From Bacillota bacterium (GTDB taxonomy: Bacteria > Bacillota_E > Sulfobacillia > Sulfobacillales > JAIMBI01): 8,173 nt of DNA. The DNA is taken from assembly GCA_021828405.1 (NCBI GenBank), contig JAKARZ010000073.1, positions 1 through 8,173 of the forward strand, written 5' to 3'. The position numbers and the translations under genes were made by a program. Below the pieces are notes generated by a model. It was given only the letters and a program-made list of their open reading frames with translations. It had not been told where the DNA came from and made no database searches. Within the stretch, counting starts at the first letter, position 1; every line of letters begins with the position of its first letter. Shown piece after piece: positions 1 to 7,174 of this stretch.

Positions 1-966
1 GGACTTTCCACGGAGTGGCTGCACGAGATGTATTACCACATGGCGATCGCCCGCGCGCTGGATGAGCGCTGCTGGGTGATGAACCGGGGCGGACAGGCGC
101 CGTTCGTGATTTCCGGACAGGGTCATGAGGCCGCGCAGGTGGGGACCACCATGGCCTTTGATCCCGCCCGGGACTTTCTTTGTCCCTACTACCGGGATCT
201 GGGCGTGGTGTTGGCCTATGGGGTGACACCCCGCGAGGTGATGTGCGGGCTTTTGGCCCGCGCCAACGATCCCAGCTCCGGGGGCCGCCAGATGCCCGCT
301 CACTGGGGGCATGCCGGCCGGCGGATCATCACCGGCTCCTCGCCTGTGGCCACGCAGATCCTGCACGCCGCCGGGGTGGCGCTGGCGGCGCGGGTTCGCG
401 GCGAGGACACGGTCGCGGCCGCGTTTTTCGGTGAGGGGTCGTCCAATCAGGGCGACTTTCACGAGGGGTTGAACTTTGCGAGCGTGCATCGCCTGCCGGT
501 GGTTTTCGTGTGTGAGAACAACGGCTATGCGATTTCCGTGCCCGTGTCCAAGCAGATGGCCATCAGCAGTGTGGCGGCGCGGGCGGCCGGCTACGGCATC
601 CCCGGGGTCGAGGTGGATGGCCTGGACCCCTTGGCCGTGTACCAAGCCACGGAGGCGGCGGTGGCGCGGGCCCGCCGCGGCGAGGGCCCCTCGCTCCTGG
701 ATGTGAAGGTAATTCGGCTCACATCCCACTCCAGCGACGACGATCAGCGTTCGTACCGGACAGCCGAGGACCTGGCCGCCGAGCGGGCGCGGGACCCCTT
801 GCCCCGCTTCCGGTCCTGGATGGAGTCCCAGGGGATCTGGGATGAGCAGCAGGAGCAAAGCCTGGTGGCGCGCATCCGGGACGAAGTGGAGGACGCCACG
901 GAATTTGCGCTGGCGTCGCCCGTTCCCGATGCCCGCACGTTGATGGATCACGTTTACGCGCCGTAA
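1..966 (+). CDS. bkdAA: Branched-chain 2-oxoacid dehydrogenase E1 alpha subunit, copy 1 (5' partial)
   Basis: Alpha subunit of the thiamine-diphosphate (ThDP) decarboxylase of the branched-chain 2-oxoacid dehydrogenase complex; with E1-beta it decarboxylates keto acids and reductively acylates the E2 lipoyl group in the cytoplasm. The reading frame is open to the window edge, and codons 1-27 (GLSTEWLHE) align with EGLTPEVLMD of the next gene, so the true start is upstream and the ATG at 28 is internal. Visible motifs: PFVISGQGHEAAQVG (100-144), GGRQMPAHWG near 280, SSPVATQ (337-357, equivalent to the human SSPLATQ potassium/ThDP loop), the ThDP-Mg motif GEGSSNQGDFHE (430-465), ENNGYAIS (514-537) and the HSSDDD loop starting at His 727-729. 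These match Bacillus BkdAA better than pyruvate dehydrogenase. It ends in DHVYAP, like the Bacillus protein, so the 3' end is complete. A second, divergent E1-alpha follows 47 nt downstream. Confidence 0.93.
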   Translation, partial: GLSTEWLHEMYYHMAIARALDERCWVMNRGGQAPFVISGQGHEAAQVGTTMAFDPARDFLCPYYRDLGVVLAYGVTPREVMCGLLARANDPSSGGRQMPAHWGHAGRRIITGSSPVATQILHAAGVALAARVRGEDTVAAAFFGEGSSNQGDFHEGLNFASVHRLPVVFVCENNGYAISVPVSKQMAISSVAARAAGYGIPGVEVDGLDPLAVYQATEAAVARARRGEGPSLLDVKVIRLTSHSSDDDQRSYRTAEDLAAERARDPLPRFRSWMESQGIWDEQQEQSLVARIRDEVEDATEFALASPVPDARTLMDHVYAP

Positions 967-999
967 GGGCGCCGGGCTTGGACAGACTCGATTGGAAGG

Positions 1000-1006
1000 A
1001 AGGGAG
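1000..1006 (+). promoter_or_regulatory. Ribosome binding site that sets the start of E1 alpha copy 2
   Basis: AAGGGAG inside a purine run (994-1008) sits 7 nt before GTG 1014. The in-frame TTG at 978 has only GGGCGCCGGGC before it, so translation most likely starts at 1014. Confidence 0.7.
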
Positions 1007-1013
1007 AATCATC

Positions 1014-2006
1014 GTGGCCGACGTGTCGGAGGGACTCACTCCCGAGGTTTTGATGGATATGTACTATCACATGGTGCTGGCACGCGTGCTGGATGATCGC
1101 ATGTGGGTGATGAATCGGCTGGGGCGCGCGCCCGTTGTGTATTCGTCCAACGGACATGAGGCGACGCAAGTGGGTAGTGTCTATGCCCTGGACCGGGGGC
1201 ATGACTGGGTAGTGCCGTACTATCGGGATTTGGCGCTGGTGCTCGCCATGGGCATGACGCCGCGCGAGGTGTTTCTCCACCTCATGGGCCGTGCCGACGA
1301 TCCCAACTCGGGGGGACGGCAGATGCCGGCCCACTGGGGGTCGGAAAACCTGAAGATCTTGACGACGGGGTCGGTCGTGACAACCCAGATGATGCACGCC
1401 GCGGGTATTGCGCTGGCTGCGAAGCTGAAGCGCGAGCCCACGGTGGCGATGGCGACTTTCGGCGAAGGCTCCACATCGCAGGGGGATTTTCACGAGGCGC
1501 TGAACTTTGCCGCTGTGATGAAGCTGCCGGCCATCTTTCTCAATGAGAACAACGGCTACGCCATTTCGGTGCCGGCCCGCAAACAGATGGCGGTGCCCGA
1601 TGTGGCGGCCCGCGCCCAGGGCTATGGCATCCCCGGCGTCGTGGTGGATGGGAACGACCCGATCAAAGTTTATGAGGCGGTGAGGGCCGCGGCCGCTCGG
1701 GCACGGGCCGGGGAAGGCCCGACGCTGATCGAGGCCAAGACCTATCGATTTGTTCCGCACTCGAGCGACGACGACGACCGGGCCTACCGGTCGCGGGAGG
1801 AAGTGGCCGAGGCCAAAAAGCACGATCCCTTGCGGGTGTTTGCCCAGGAGCTGCGCGAACAGGGTCTCCTGGACGAGGCGCAGGAGAAAGCCATTCAAGA
1901 CCGGGCCAAGGCCGCGGTAGACGACGCGACCGAATTTGCCGACACAGCCCGGGACCCGGATCCGAGCACCCTGGGTCGGCATGTGTATTACGAAGCGGCA
2001 CTCTAG
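1014..2006 (+). CDS. bkdAA: Branched-chain 2-oxoacid dehydrogenase E1 alpha subunit, copy 2
   Basis: Second E1-alpha paralogue, 330 aa, aligned with copy 1 end to end with roughly half the residues identical by eye. The GTG at 1014 is preferred because AAGGGAG (1000-1006) lies 7 nt upstream; a TTG at 978 would add 12 residues but has no comparable ribosome site. Motifs: GGRQMPAHWG, ThDP-Mg motif G150-EGSTSQGDFH-E161, E178-NNGYAIS and H249-SSDDDD, so the cofactor-binding parts look intact. It differs from copy 1 where substrate and cofactor loops are expected: PVVYSSNGHEA (from P40) in place of PFVISGQGHEA, and G119-SVVTT-Q125 in place of SSPVATQ, losing the family's proline. Lying 27 nt before the only E1-beta, it is the copy best placed to be co-expressed with it. 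It may have another substrate preference (branched chain, pyruvate or an acetoin-like substrate); the exact substrate is not decidable here. Confidence 0.93.
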   Translation: MADVSEGLTPEVLMDMYYHMVLARVLDDRMWVMNRLGRAPVVYSSNGHEATQVGSVYALDRGHDWVVPYYRDLALVLAMGMTPREVFLHLMGRADDPNSGGRQMPAHWGSENLKILTTGSVVTTQMMHAAGIALAAKLKREPTVAMATFGEGSTSQGDFHEALNFAAVMKLPAIFLNENNGYAISVPARKQMAVPDVAARAQGYGIPGVVVDGNDPIKVYEAVRAAAARARAGEGPTLIEAKTYRFVPHSSDDDDRAYRSREEVAEAKKHDPLRVFAQELREQGLLDEAQEKAIQDRAKAAVDDATEFADTARDPDPSTLGRHVYYEAAL

Positions 2007-2033
2007 TCGCAATCGCAAGCGGGAGGCAGAGCA

Positions 2034-3014
2034 GTGGCGATGACGTACTTGGAAGCGGTGCGCGAAACCTTGCGGCAGGAGATGCGGCGTGATCCGCGCA
2101 TCATCATCTACGGCGAGGACGTGGGCGTGCGCGGCGGCGTGTTTCGCGCCACCGAGGGGCTGCAGGCGGAGTTTGGCGAGGATCGGGTCATGGACTCGCC
2201 GCTCGCCGAGTCGGCCATTATCGGGACGGCGATTGGCGCGGCCATCAACGGGCTGAGGCCGGTGCCCGAGATTCAGTTTGCGGACTTCATTTTTCCTGCG
2301 GTCAACCAGATCATCCAGGAGGCTGCCCGCATTCGCTATCGCTCCAACGGCGCCTTCGGGGTGCCGCTGGTGATCCGGGCGCCGTATGGCGGTGGGATTC
2401 ATGGTGCGCTGTATCACTCCCAGTGCATCGAGGCGTTTTTTGCGCATGTACCCGGGCTCAAGGTGGTGATGCCCGCCACCCCCTACGATGTCAAGGGCCT
2501 TTTGGCGGCGTCGATTGAGGACGAGGACCCCGTGTTGTTTTTAGAACATAAGGGGGCATACCGGTCCATTCGCGGCGACGTGCCGGACGAGCGTTTTCTC
2601 ATTCCACTGGGCAAGGCCGAAATTAAGCGCGAAGGCACAGACGTCTCGATTATTTCGTGGGGCATGACGGTACACTCATCGCTCAAAGCGGCGGAAAGCT
2701 TGGCGAAGCAGGGTGTGTCCATCGAGGTGCTCGACTTGCGCACCATTCGACCGCTGGACACCGACGCCATCCTGGCGACGACCAAGAAGACGGGCAAAGT
2801 CCTAGTGGTGCACGAGGACAACCTCACCGGCGGATTTGGCGGAGAGGTGAGCGCCATCATCGCCGAGCACGCGCTGTTTGACCTGGATGCGCCGATTCGG
2901 CGCCTGACCGGGCCTGATGTGCCCGCCATGCCGTATGCGCCGAGCCTGGAGCACGCGTTTATGGTTACGCCTGAGAAGATCGAGGCGGCGGCGCTGGCGT
3001 TGGCAACGTTTTAG
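2034..3014 (+). CDS. bkdAB: Branched-chain 2-oxoacid dehydrogenase E1 beta subunit
   Basis: Beta subunit of E1, 326 aa, the family's usual length. The GTG start at 2034 has GGGAGG (2021-2026) 7 nt upstream; an ATG two codons later (2040) is 13 nt away and less likely. N-terminal pyrimidine-binding domain: IIIYGEDVG near residue 24, the conserved ThDP-activating glutamate E59 in SPLAESA, QFADFIFPA at 81-89, and the active-site histidine H128 in GALYHSQ. Residues from about 132 (EAFFAHVPGLKVVMPATPYD, then KGLLAA and DEDPVLFLEHKGAYR) match Bacillus BkdAB closely. The C-terminal transketolase-like domain includes DLRTIRPLD and ends with GPDVPAMPYAPSLEHAFMV, again Bkd-like. It is the only E1-beta in the window and probably serves one or both upstream E1-alpha subunits. 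The start lies 27 nt after E1-alpha copy 2, consistent with cotranscription. Confidence 0.95.
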   Translation: MAMTYLEAVRETLRQEMRRDPRIIIYGEDVGVRGGVFRATEGLQAEFGEDRVMDSPLAESAIIGTAIGAAINGLRPVPEIQFADFIFPAVNQIIQEAARIRYRSNGAFGVPLVIRAPYGGGIHGALYHSQCIEAFFAHVPGLKVVMPATPYDVKGLLAASIEDEDPVLFLEHKGAYRSIRGDVPDERFLIPLGKAEIKREGTDVSIISWGMTVHSSLKAAESLAKQGVSIEVLDLRTIRPLDTDAILATTKKTGKVLVVHEDNLTGGFGGEVSAIIAEHALFDLDAPIRRLTGPDVPAMPYAPSLEHAFMVTPEKIEAAALALATF

Positions 3015-3071
3015 CGATCCGTACCGCATGGCCGGAGACAAGGCAGTCGAGCAGGGAGTCGAGGAGGCACT

Positions 3072-4343
3072 ATGGCGGAGCAAGTGTTGATGCCCCAACT
3101 GGGGGAGAGTGTAACCGAGGGGACTATCGGCCAATGGCTGAAGCACCCAGGCGATCGGGTGGAGAAGTACGAATCGCTGCTGGAGGTACTGACCGACAAG
3201 GTCAACGCCGAGGTGCCGTCGCCGACGGCGGGCACCGTGGTGAAGCTATTGGTCGAAGAAGGTACGACCGTGCCGATTGGGACACCCATCTGCGAATTGG
3301 ACACCGGGTCGGGTGAGGTGGCTGCTCCCGCGCCGACGGAGAAGCCGGTCTCTCCTCCTGCGCCGGCGGCCGTGGCGGAGGCGCCGCCGGCCGCTGCGAA
3401 AGCAGGGCTCGCCCGGGACGGCGTACGCTACTCGCCGGCGGTGCGTCGGCTTGCCGCCGAGCACCAGGTGGATCCCGCGGACGTGGCGGGGACCGGCGCG
3501 GGCGGACGCGTGACCCGTGGCGATGTGCTGAAGTTTGCCGAGGCAGGGGCCAAGCGTCCGCCGACCCCCGAAAAGCCCGCCGCGAGTCGGGTGCCGGCCG
3601 TCGCGGGCTCTGTGGCCGCCGGTGCGCCAGCCCAGATCGAGGACGGCGACACGCTGGAGCCGGTGAGCCAGGTGCGCCGGGTGATCGCCGAGCGGATGGT
3701 GCGGTCCAAGCAGACGGTGCCCCACGCCTGGTTGATGGTGGAGGCGGACGTCACCGGCCTCGTAGGGCTGCGCGCCCAGCACAAGGATGCATTTCGCGCG
3801 CGCGAGGGTGTGCCGCTCACGTACCTGCCGTTCATGCTGCGCGCCGTGGTGCGGGCCTTAAAGGCGGTCCCGGTCATGAACGCGCAGTGGAACGGCGACC
3901 AGATCGTCACGAAGAAGCGGGTGAACATCGGCATTGCCGCCGCCACCGAGCGCGGGCTGGTGGTGCCGGTGGTGCATGACGCGGACGAGAAAAACGTGGT
4001 CGGGCTCGCGAAGGCCGCTCAGGACCTGACCCAGCGGGCGCGCACCGGGCGCCTCAAGCTGGAAGACCTGGCCGGCGGCACGTTCACGGTCGACAACACG
4101 GGCGCGGTGGGCACGGTGCTGACGTACCCCATCATCAATGCGCCCGAGGTAGGCATAGTGACGATGGAGTCCATTGTCAAGCGGCCCGTGGTGATAGCAG
4201 GCGACGCCATCGCGGTCCGGTCTATGGTCAACCTGTGCTTGAGCTTCGACCACCGCGTGGTGGATGGGGCCGAGGCGGCCCTGTTTGTGAACACGGTCAA
4301 GAAGGAACTGGAGGCGCTGTCGCCGGCCAGCAGCATCGACTAG
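3072..4343 (+). CDS. bkdB: Dihydrolipoamide acyltransferase E2 of the branched-chain 2-oxoacid dehydrogenase complex
   Basis: E2 core of the complex, 423 aa, transferring the acyl group from its lipoyl arm to CoA. ATG 3072 has AGGAGG (3062-3067) 4 nt upstream. Domains in order: one lipoyl domain (about 1-77) with MPQLGESVTEG and lipoyl-lysine K43 in TDKVNAEVPSP; an Ala/Pro/Glu-rich flexible linker (about 80-115); a peripheral subunit-binding domain (about 119-156, RYSPAVRRLA and GTGAGGRVTRGD) that docks E1 or E3; a second linker; and the catalytic domain from about 195. The latter shows VSQVRRVIAERMVRSK, VPHAWLMVEADVT, GTFTVDNTGAVG and the active-site SFDHRVVDG with H394 and D398. The closing part (MESIVKRPVV, MVNLCLS) matches Bacillus BkdB, supporting branched-chain over pyruvate or 2-oxoglutarate specificity. 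The gap to E1-beta is 57 nt. Its K43 is the natural target of the lipA-lipB pair immediately downstream. Confidence 0.95.
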   Translation: MAEQVLMPQLGESVTEGTIGQWLKHPGDRVEKYESLLEVLTDKVNAEVPSPTAGTVVKLLVEEGTTVPIGTPICELDTGSGEVAAPAPTEKPVSPPAPAAVAEAPPAAAKAGLARDGVRYSPAVRRLAAEHQVDPADVAGTGAGGRVTRGDVLKFAEAGAKRPPTPEKPAASRVPAVAGSVAAGAPAQIEDGDTLEPVSQVRRVIAERMVRSKQTVPHAWLMVEADVTGLVGLRAQHKDAFRAREGVPLTYLPFMLRAVVRALKAVPVMNAQWNGDQIVTKKRVNIGIAAATERGLVVPVVHDADEKNVVGLAKAAQDLTQRARTGRLKLEDLAGGTFTVDNTGAVGTVLTYPIINAPEVGIVTMESIVKRPVVIAGDAIAVRSMVNLCLSFDHRVVDGAEAALFVNTVKKELEALSPASSID

Positions 4344-4368
4344 CGCCAGGGCGGCCAGGTGGTGGCGC

Positions 4369-4377
4369 AGGGGAGGT
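4369..4377 (+). promoter_or_regulatory. Ribosome binding site that sets the lipA start
   Basis: AGGGGAGGT ends 8 nt before ATG 4386. The frame is open further up to GTG 4359, but that codon precedes this site, so ATG 4386 (or TTG 4383, 5 nt away) is the better start. Confidence 0.7.
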
Positions 4378-4385
4378 GGCACTTG

Positions 4386-5366
4386 ATGGAGGACAATCAA
4401 CCGGTGGCGATCGGCTGGGGGGACGGCGGGGCGGCGAACACGGTCCCGCCCTTGCCGACGCATCCTTGGCACATTGACCGCCAGGCGCAGCCAGCGCAGG
4501 CCAAGTTCCTGCCCCCGTGGCTCAAGGTCAAGTTGTCCAATGGGCCCCATTTTCTGGAGCTCAAAGAGTTGATGCGAACGGCGGAGCTGCACAGCGTGTG
4601 TGAAGAAGCCCGCTGCCCGAACGTGTACGAGTGCTGGGAGCAGCGCACGGCCACGTTTCTCATCCTGGGCGACACCTGCACCCGCAATTGCGGCTTCTGC
4701 GCCATCAAGACCGGCAAACCCACGTGGTTTGACCAAGGCGAGCCCCAGCGTGTGGCGGATTCCGTCGTGCACATGGGCCTCAGACACGTCGTCATCACGT
4801 CCGTTACGCGCGACGACCTGGAAGACGGCGGGGCGAGCATTTTTGCGGGATGCGTGGAGGAAATTCGCCGCCGATTGCCCACCTGCAGCGTGGAACTGCT
4901 CATTCCGGACCTCCAGGGCAACTGGGCGGCGCTTCAGCGCATCGTGGCGGCGGCCCCCGACATCGTGAACCACAACACGGAGTCGGTGCCGCGGATGTAC
5001 AGTTGGGTGCGGCCCAAGGCGAACTTCGACCGCAGCATGGAGCTTTTGGCGCGGGTCAAGCAGCAGGATCCGACCATGATCACGAAGTCGGGCATCATGG
5101 TAGGCCTGGGGGAGACCTACGAGGAAGTCCTGGAGGTGTTTCGCGCCATGCGTGCTCACCACGTGGATGTGCTCACGGTGGGACAGTACATGCGGCCGGA
5201 CCAGAAGCATCTGCCGGTGGAGCGGTACTACACACCCGAGGAGTTTGCCCAGCTAAAGCAGGAGGCGGTCGCCATGGGCTTTCGTCACGTGGAGTCGGGT
5301 CCGCTGGTGCGCAGCTCGTACCATGCCGCCAGCCAGGTGCCCGAGCGCACCGCGGCTTCGCCGTAG
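4386..5366 (+). CDS. lipA: Lipoyl synthase (radical SAM)
   Basis: Inserts two sulfur atoms at C6 and C8 of a protein-bound octanoyl chain, using S-adenosylmethionine radicals and a sacrificial auxiliary [4Fe-4S] cluster. Numbered from ATG 4386 it has 326 aa, close to the family norm. The auxiliary-cluster motif is C72-EEAR-C77-PNVYE-C83, the radical SAM motif C98-TRN-C102-GF-C105, and the C-terminal RSSY motif (309-312), which supplies the serine ligand of the auxiliary cluster, is present. Other family blocks are PPWLKVKL (43-50), TSVTRDDLEDGGA, NHNTESVPRMY, SGIMVGLGE and VGQYMRPDQKHLPVERYYTPEEF. The roughly 40 residues before the core are not recognisable. It starts 42 nt after the E2 stop and ends one base before the lipB ATG, indicating cotranscription with both the lipoylated target and the octanoyltransferase. 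Confidence 0.97.
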   Translation: MEDNQPVAIGWGDGGAANTVPPLPTHPWHIDRQAQPAQAKFLPPWLKVKLSNGPHFLELKELMRTAELHSVCEEARCPNVYECWEQRTATFLILGDTCTRNCGFCAIKTGKPTWFDQGEPQRVADSVVHMGLRHVVITSVTRDDLEDGGASIFAGCVEEIRRRLPTCSVELLIPDLQGNWAALQRIVAAAPDIVNHNTESVPRMYSWVRPKANFDRSMELLARVKQQDPTMITKSGIMVGLGETYEEVLEVFRAMRAHHVDVLTVGQYMRPDQKHLPVERYYTPEEFAQLKQEAVAMGFRHVESGPLVRSSYHAASQVPERTAASP

Positions 5367-5367
5367 C

Positions 5368-6096
5368 ATGGAGGCGCCAGCCAGCACGCCGCATCCAGCC
5401 TGGGTGATCGACCTGGGTCGGATGGAATACGGTGTGGCCCTCGACTGGCAGCGCCGGGTGCACGCGGCGGTGCGAGATGGCGCATGGCCGGACACCCTGC
5501 TGCTGGTGGAGCATGACCCCGTGTTTACGGTGGGACGGCATGCCCGCGGGTCGCACGCGAACGTGCTGTGGTCCGAGGACGAAAGGCGCCGCCAGGGCGT
5601 GGCGCTGTTTGACGTCGATCGCGGCGGCGATGCTACATATCACGGTCCGGGGCAGCAGGTCGGATACCCCATCCTGCACCTGGGTCGGTATTCCGGCGAC
5701 TTGCTGGTATACCTGCGGGACTTGGAGCAGGCATTCATCGCCCTGCTGGCCGATGAGGGCATTGCCGCAAGGCGTATTCCTCCGCACACCGGCGTGTGGG
5801 TGGGTGACGACAAAGTGGTGGCCATTGGGGTGAAGGCATCGCAGCGCGTCACCTCGCATGGCTTCGCGTTCAATGTGGACGTGAACCTGGACCACTTCCG
5901 CGGCATCATTCCCTGCGGCCTTCAGGACAAGGGCGTCACATCGCTCGTGCGCCTGACCGGTCGCCCCACGTCCATCCAGGCGGTGCGCCCGGCGGTGCTG
6001 AACCACTTGGGTGCCGCGCTGGGGTGTGCGTGGGAGCCCCTCGCGGCGGACGTGGCCGAGAGCCGGCTGTCGGCTTCGGTGGCGGCTCGGCCATGA
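5368..6096 (+). CDS. lipB: Lipoyl(octanoyl) transferase
   Basis: Moves octanoate from acyl carrier protein to the lipoyl-domain lysine of E2 or GcvH, the step before LipA. 242 aa from ATG 5368, which follows the lipA stop by one base (TAGCATG), so translation is probably coupled; no clear ribosome site precedes it. The frame extends up to ATG 5323 inside lipA but that start also lacks a site. Signature RGGDATYHGPGQQVGYP (85-101) is complete. The catalytic Lys-Cys pair is visible as K149 in DDKVVAIGVK and C183 in IIPCGLQDKGVTSL, 34 residues apart as in the Mycobacterium enzyme (K142/C176). HGFAFNVDVNLDHF lies between them. The last 20 or so residues are an Ala/Ser-rich tail beyond the core. 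The stop overlaps the next start (ATGA at 6093-6096). Confidence 0.96.
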   Translation: MEAPASTPHPAWVIDLGRMEYGVALDWQRRVHAAVRDGAWPDTLLLVEHDPVFTVGRHARGSHANVLWSEDERRRQGVALFDVDRGGDATYHGPGQQVGYPILHLGRYSGDLLVYLRDLEQAFIALLADEGIAARRIPPHTGVWVGDDKVVAIGVKASQRVTSHGFAFNVDVNLDHFRGIIPCGLQDKGVTSLVRLTGRPTSIQAVRPAVLNHLGAALGCAWEPLAADVAESRLSASVAARP

Positions 6097-6281
6097 AGCC
6101 GCGTCGAACATGCAGTGCAGCCGGGGAACCCCGGGCCGCGGCCCTTCCTGACAGCCCACGCGACCCCTATTACGCGATGCTCCTGGAGTGGCTGGCCGAC
6201 GATGCGGACCAGGGGGACGAAGTGGCCTTCGAGCCGGAGCAGGCACTCCGGGCCGAGCGGCGCGAGGGTGGCAGGGCATGA
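6093..6281 (+). CDS. Small hypothetical protein, 62 aa, translationally coupled on both sides
   Basis: Function not recognised. ATG 6093 overlaps the lipB stop as ATGA, and its own TGA (6279-6281) overlaps the next ATG (6278) as ATGA, so it fills the gap between lipB and the PhzF-like gene exactly; this arrangement is the main evidence that it is real. There is no strong ribosome site, which fits re-initiation after lipB. Residues 1-20 are Arg/Ala/Pro-rich and probably disordered; residues about 22-34 (DPYYAMLLEWLAD) could form a short amphipathic helix; then comes an acidic run (DDADQGDEVAFEPEQ) and a basic tail (RAERREGGRA). There is no signal peptide, membrane segment or metal motif beyond a lone Cys7. 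It could be a regulator or partner of lipoylation, a spacer peptide coupling translation, or simply a lineage-specific protein. Confidence 0.6.
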   Translation: MKPRRTCSAAGEPRAAALPDSPRDPYYAMLLEWLADDADQGDEVAFEPEQALRAERREGGRA

Positions 6282-7147
6282 CGCAGCTTATGCAGGTGGA
6301 CGTGTTCAGCACCCGGCCCCTCGGCGGCAACCCGCTCGCGGTGTTCGTGGATCCGCCCGGGCTTCCGGATGACCGCTACCAGGCCTGGGCCCGGGAAATG
6401 AACCTGTCGGAAAGCATCTTCGTCTGGCCGGATACTCCCGAACGCTACCGGGCGCGGATCTTCACCCCCCGTCGCGAGTTGGGCTTTGCGGGGCACCCCA
6501 CCCTCGGGGCCGCCTGGGCGCTGCGCCACATGGGGAAGCTTGCGGGGAGCTCGGCTACGCAGGTGACAGGGGCCGGTGATGCGCAGGTGTCGTACGACCC
6601 TGACGGAACGGTCTGGTTTCAGCCGCCCGTGCGGAAGGTGGGAGACCTCCTGGATCCGGGGGAAGTGGGAGCGGCACTCGGCATCCCCACCCTGTGGATG
6701 GTGCCCGCGCTGCCGCCCCAGGCGGCTTGGGTGGGGGTGGGCCACCTGGCGGTGCAGTTGCAGTCGCATCATGTGGCCAGCCTGAAGCCGAATTTCGCCC
6801 GACTGACGAGGCTTCTGGAGGCTAACCACCTGACGGGCGCTATGGTGTGGACCTTCACAGCGGCAGCACGCATCCATGCCCGCGTGTTTGCTCCCCCGGC
6901 GGGGGTGGAGGAGGATCCCGCCACCGGCAGCTCGGCGGCGGCGTTGGGCGTAATCCTGACTCAGGCCGCCGGGGTCACGGAGCCCACGCGCTACGTGATC
7001 ACCCAAGGGGCCGAGATTCAGCGCCCCTCCGAGCTGCTGCTCGCCGTCAACCACACGGGGGCCGGCTCGGTTGCCGTGGGAGGGCGCGTCACCCAGGTGT
7101 TTGCCGCAGAGGTGGACATGGAGGCGCACCGGGTCGCATCTGACTGA
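6278..7147 (+). CDS. PhzF family isomerase/epimerase-like protein
   Basis: Member of the PhzF/diaminopimelate-epimerase fold family, 289 aa, the usual length. ATG 6278 overlaps the preceding stop and has a GAGGGTGG stretch just upstream. The frame could start 30 codons earlier at 6188, but that would lie inside the 62-aa gene and lacks family homology. Visible features: N-terminal DVFSTRPLGGNPLAVF (8-23), NLSESIF with E45 at the position of the PhzF catalytic glutamate, FTPRRELGFAGHPTLGAAW and the C-terminal EEDPATGSSAAALG loop, both typical of the two-domain fold. PhzF itself isomerises a phenazine precursor, but most homologues have unknown substrates and no phenazine genes are seen here, so the substrate is left open. 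Cytoplasmic. The link with the lipoylation genes is positional only. The stop lies in a short TGAC/TGAG repeat (7141-7152). Confidence 0.88.
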   Translation: MTQLMQVDVFSTRPLGGNPLAVFVDPPGLPDDRYQAWAREMNLSESIFVWPDTPERYRARIFTPRRELGFAGHPTLGAAWALRHMGKLAGSSATQVTGAGDAQVSYDPDGTVWFQPPVRKVGDLLDPGEVGAALGIPTLWMVPALPPQAAWVGVGHLAVQLQSHHVASLKPNFARLTRLLEANHLTGAMVWTFTAAARIHARVFAPPAGVEEDPATGSSAAALGVILTQAAGVTEPTRYVITQGAEIQRPSELLLAVNHTGAGSVAVGGRVTQVFAAEVDMEAHRVASD

Positions 7148-7174
7148 CTGAGGACTGACCAGGAGGAATGCGCG

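Noticed and set aside
978..1013. TTG start 12 codons upstream for E1 alpha copy 2
   Set aside because: No ribosome site precedes it, whereas GTG 1014 has AAGGGAG at good spacing.
954..2447. Long minus-strand open frame (497 codons) opposite E1 alpha and E1 beta
   Set aside because: It is antisense to genes with full family motifs, and its translation is His/Arg-rich with no domain; such frames are expected opposite GC-rich coding sequence.
3858..5210. Long minus-strand open frame (450 codons) opposite E2 and lipA
   Set aside because: Antisense shadow of two certain genes; composition is His/Arg/Leu-rich without motifs or a ribosome site.
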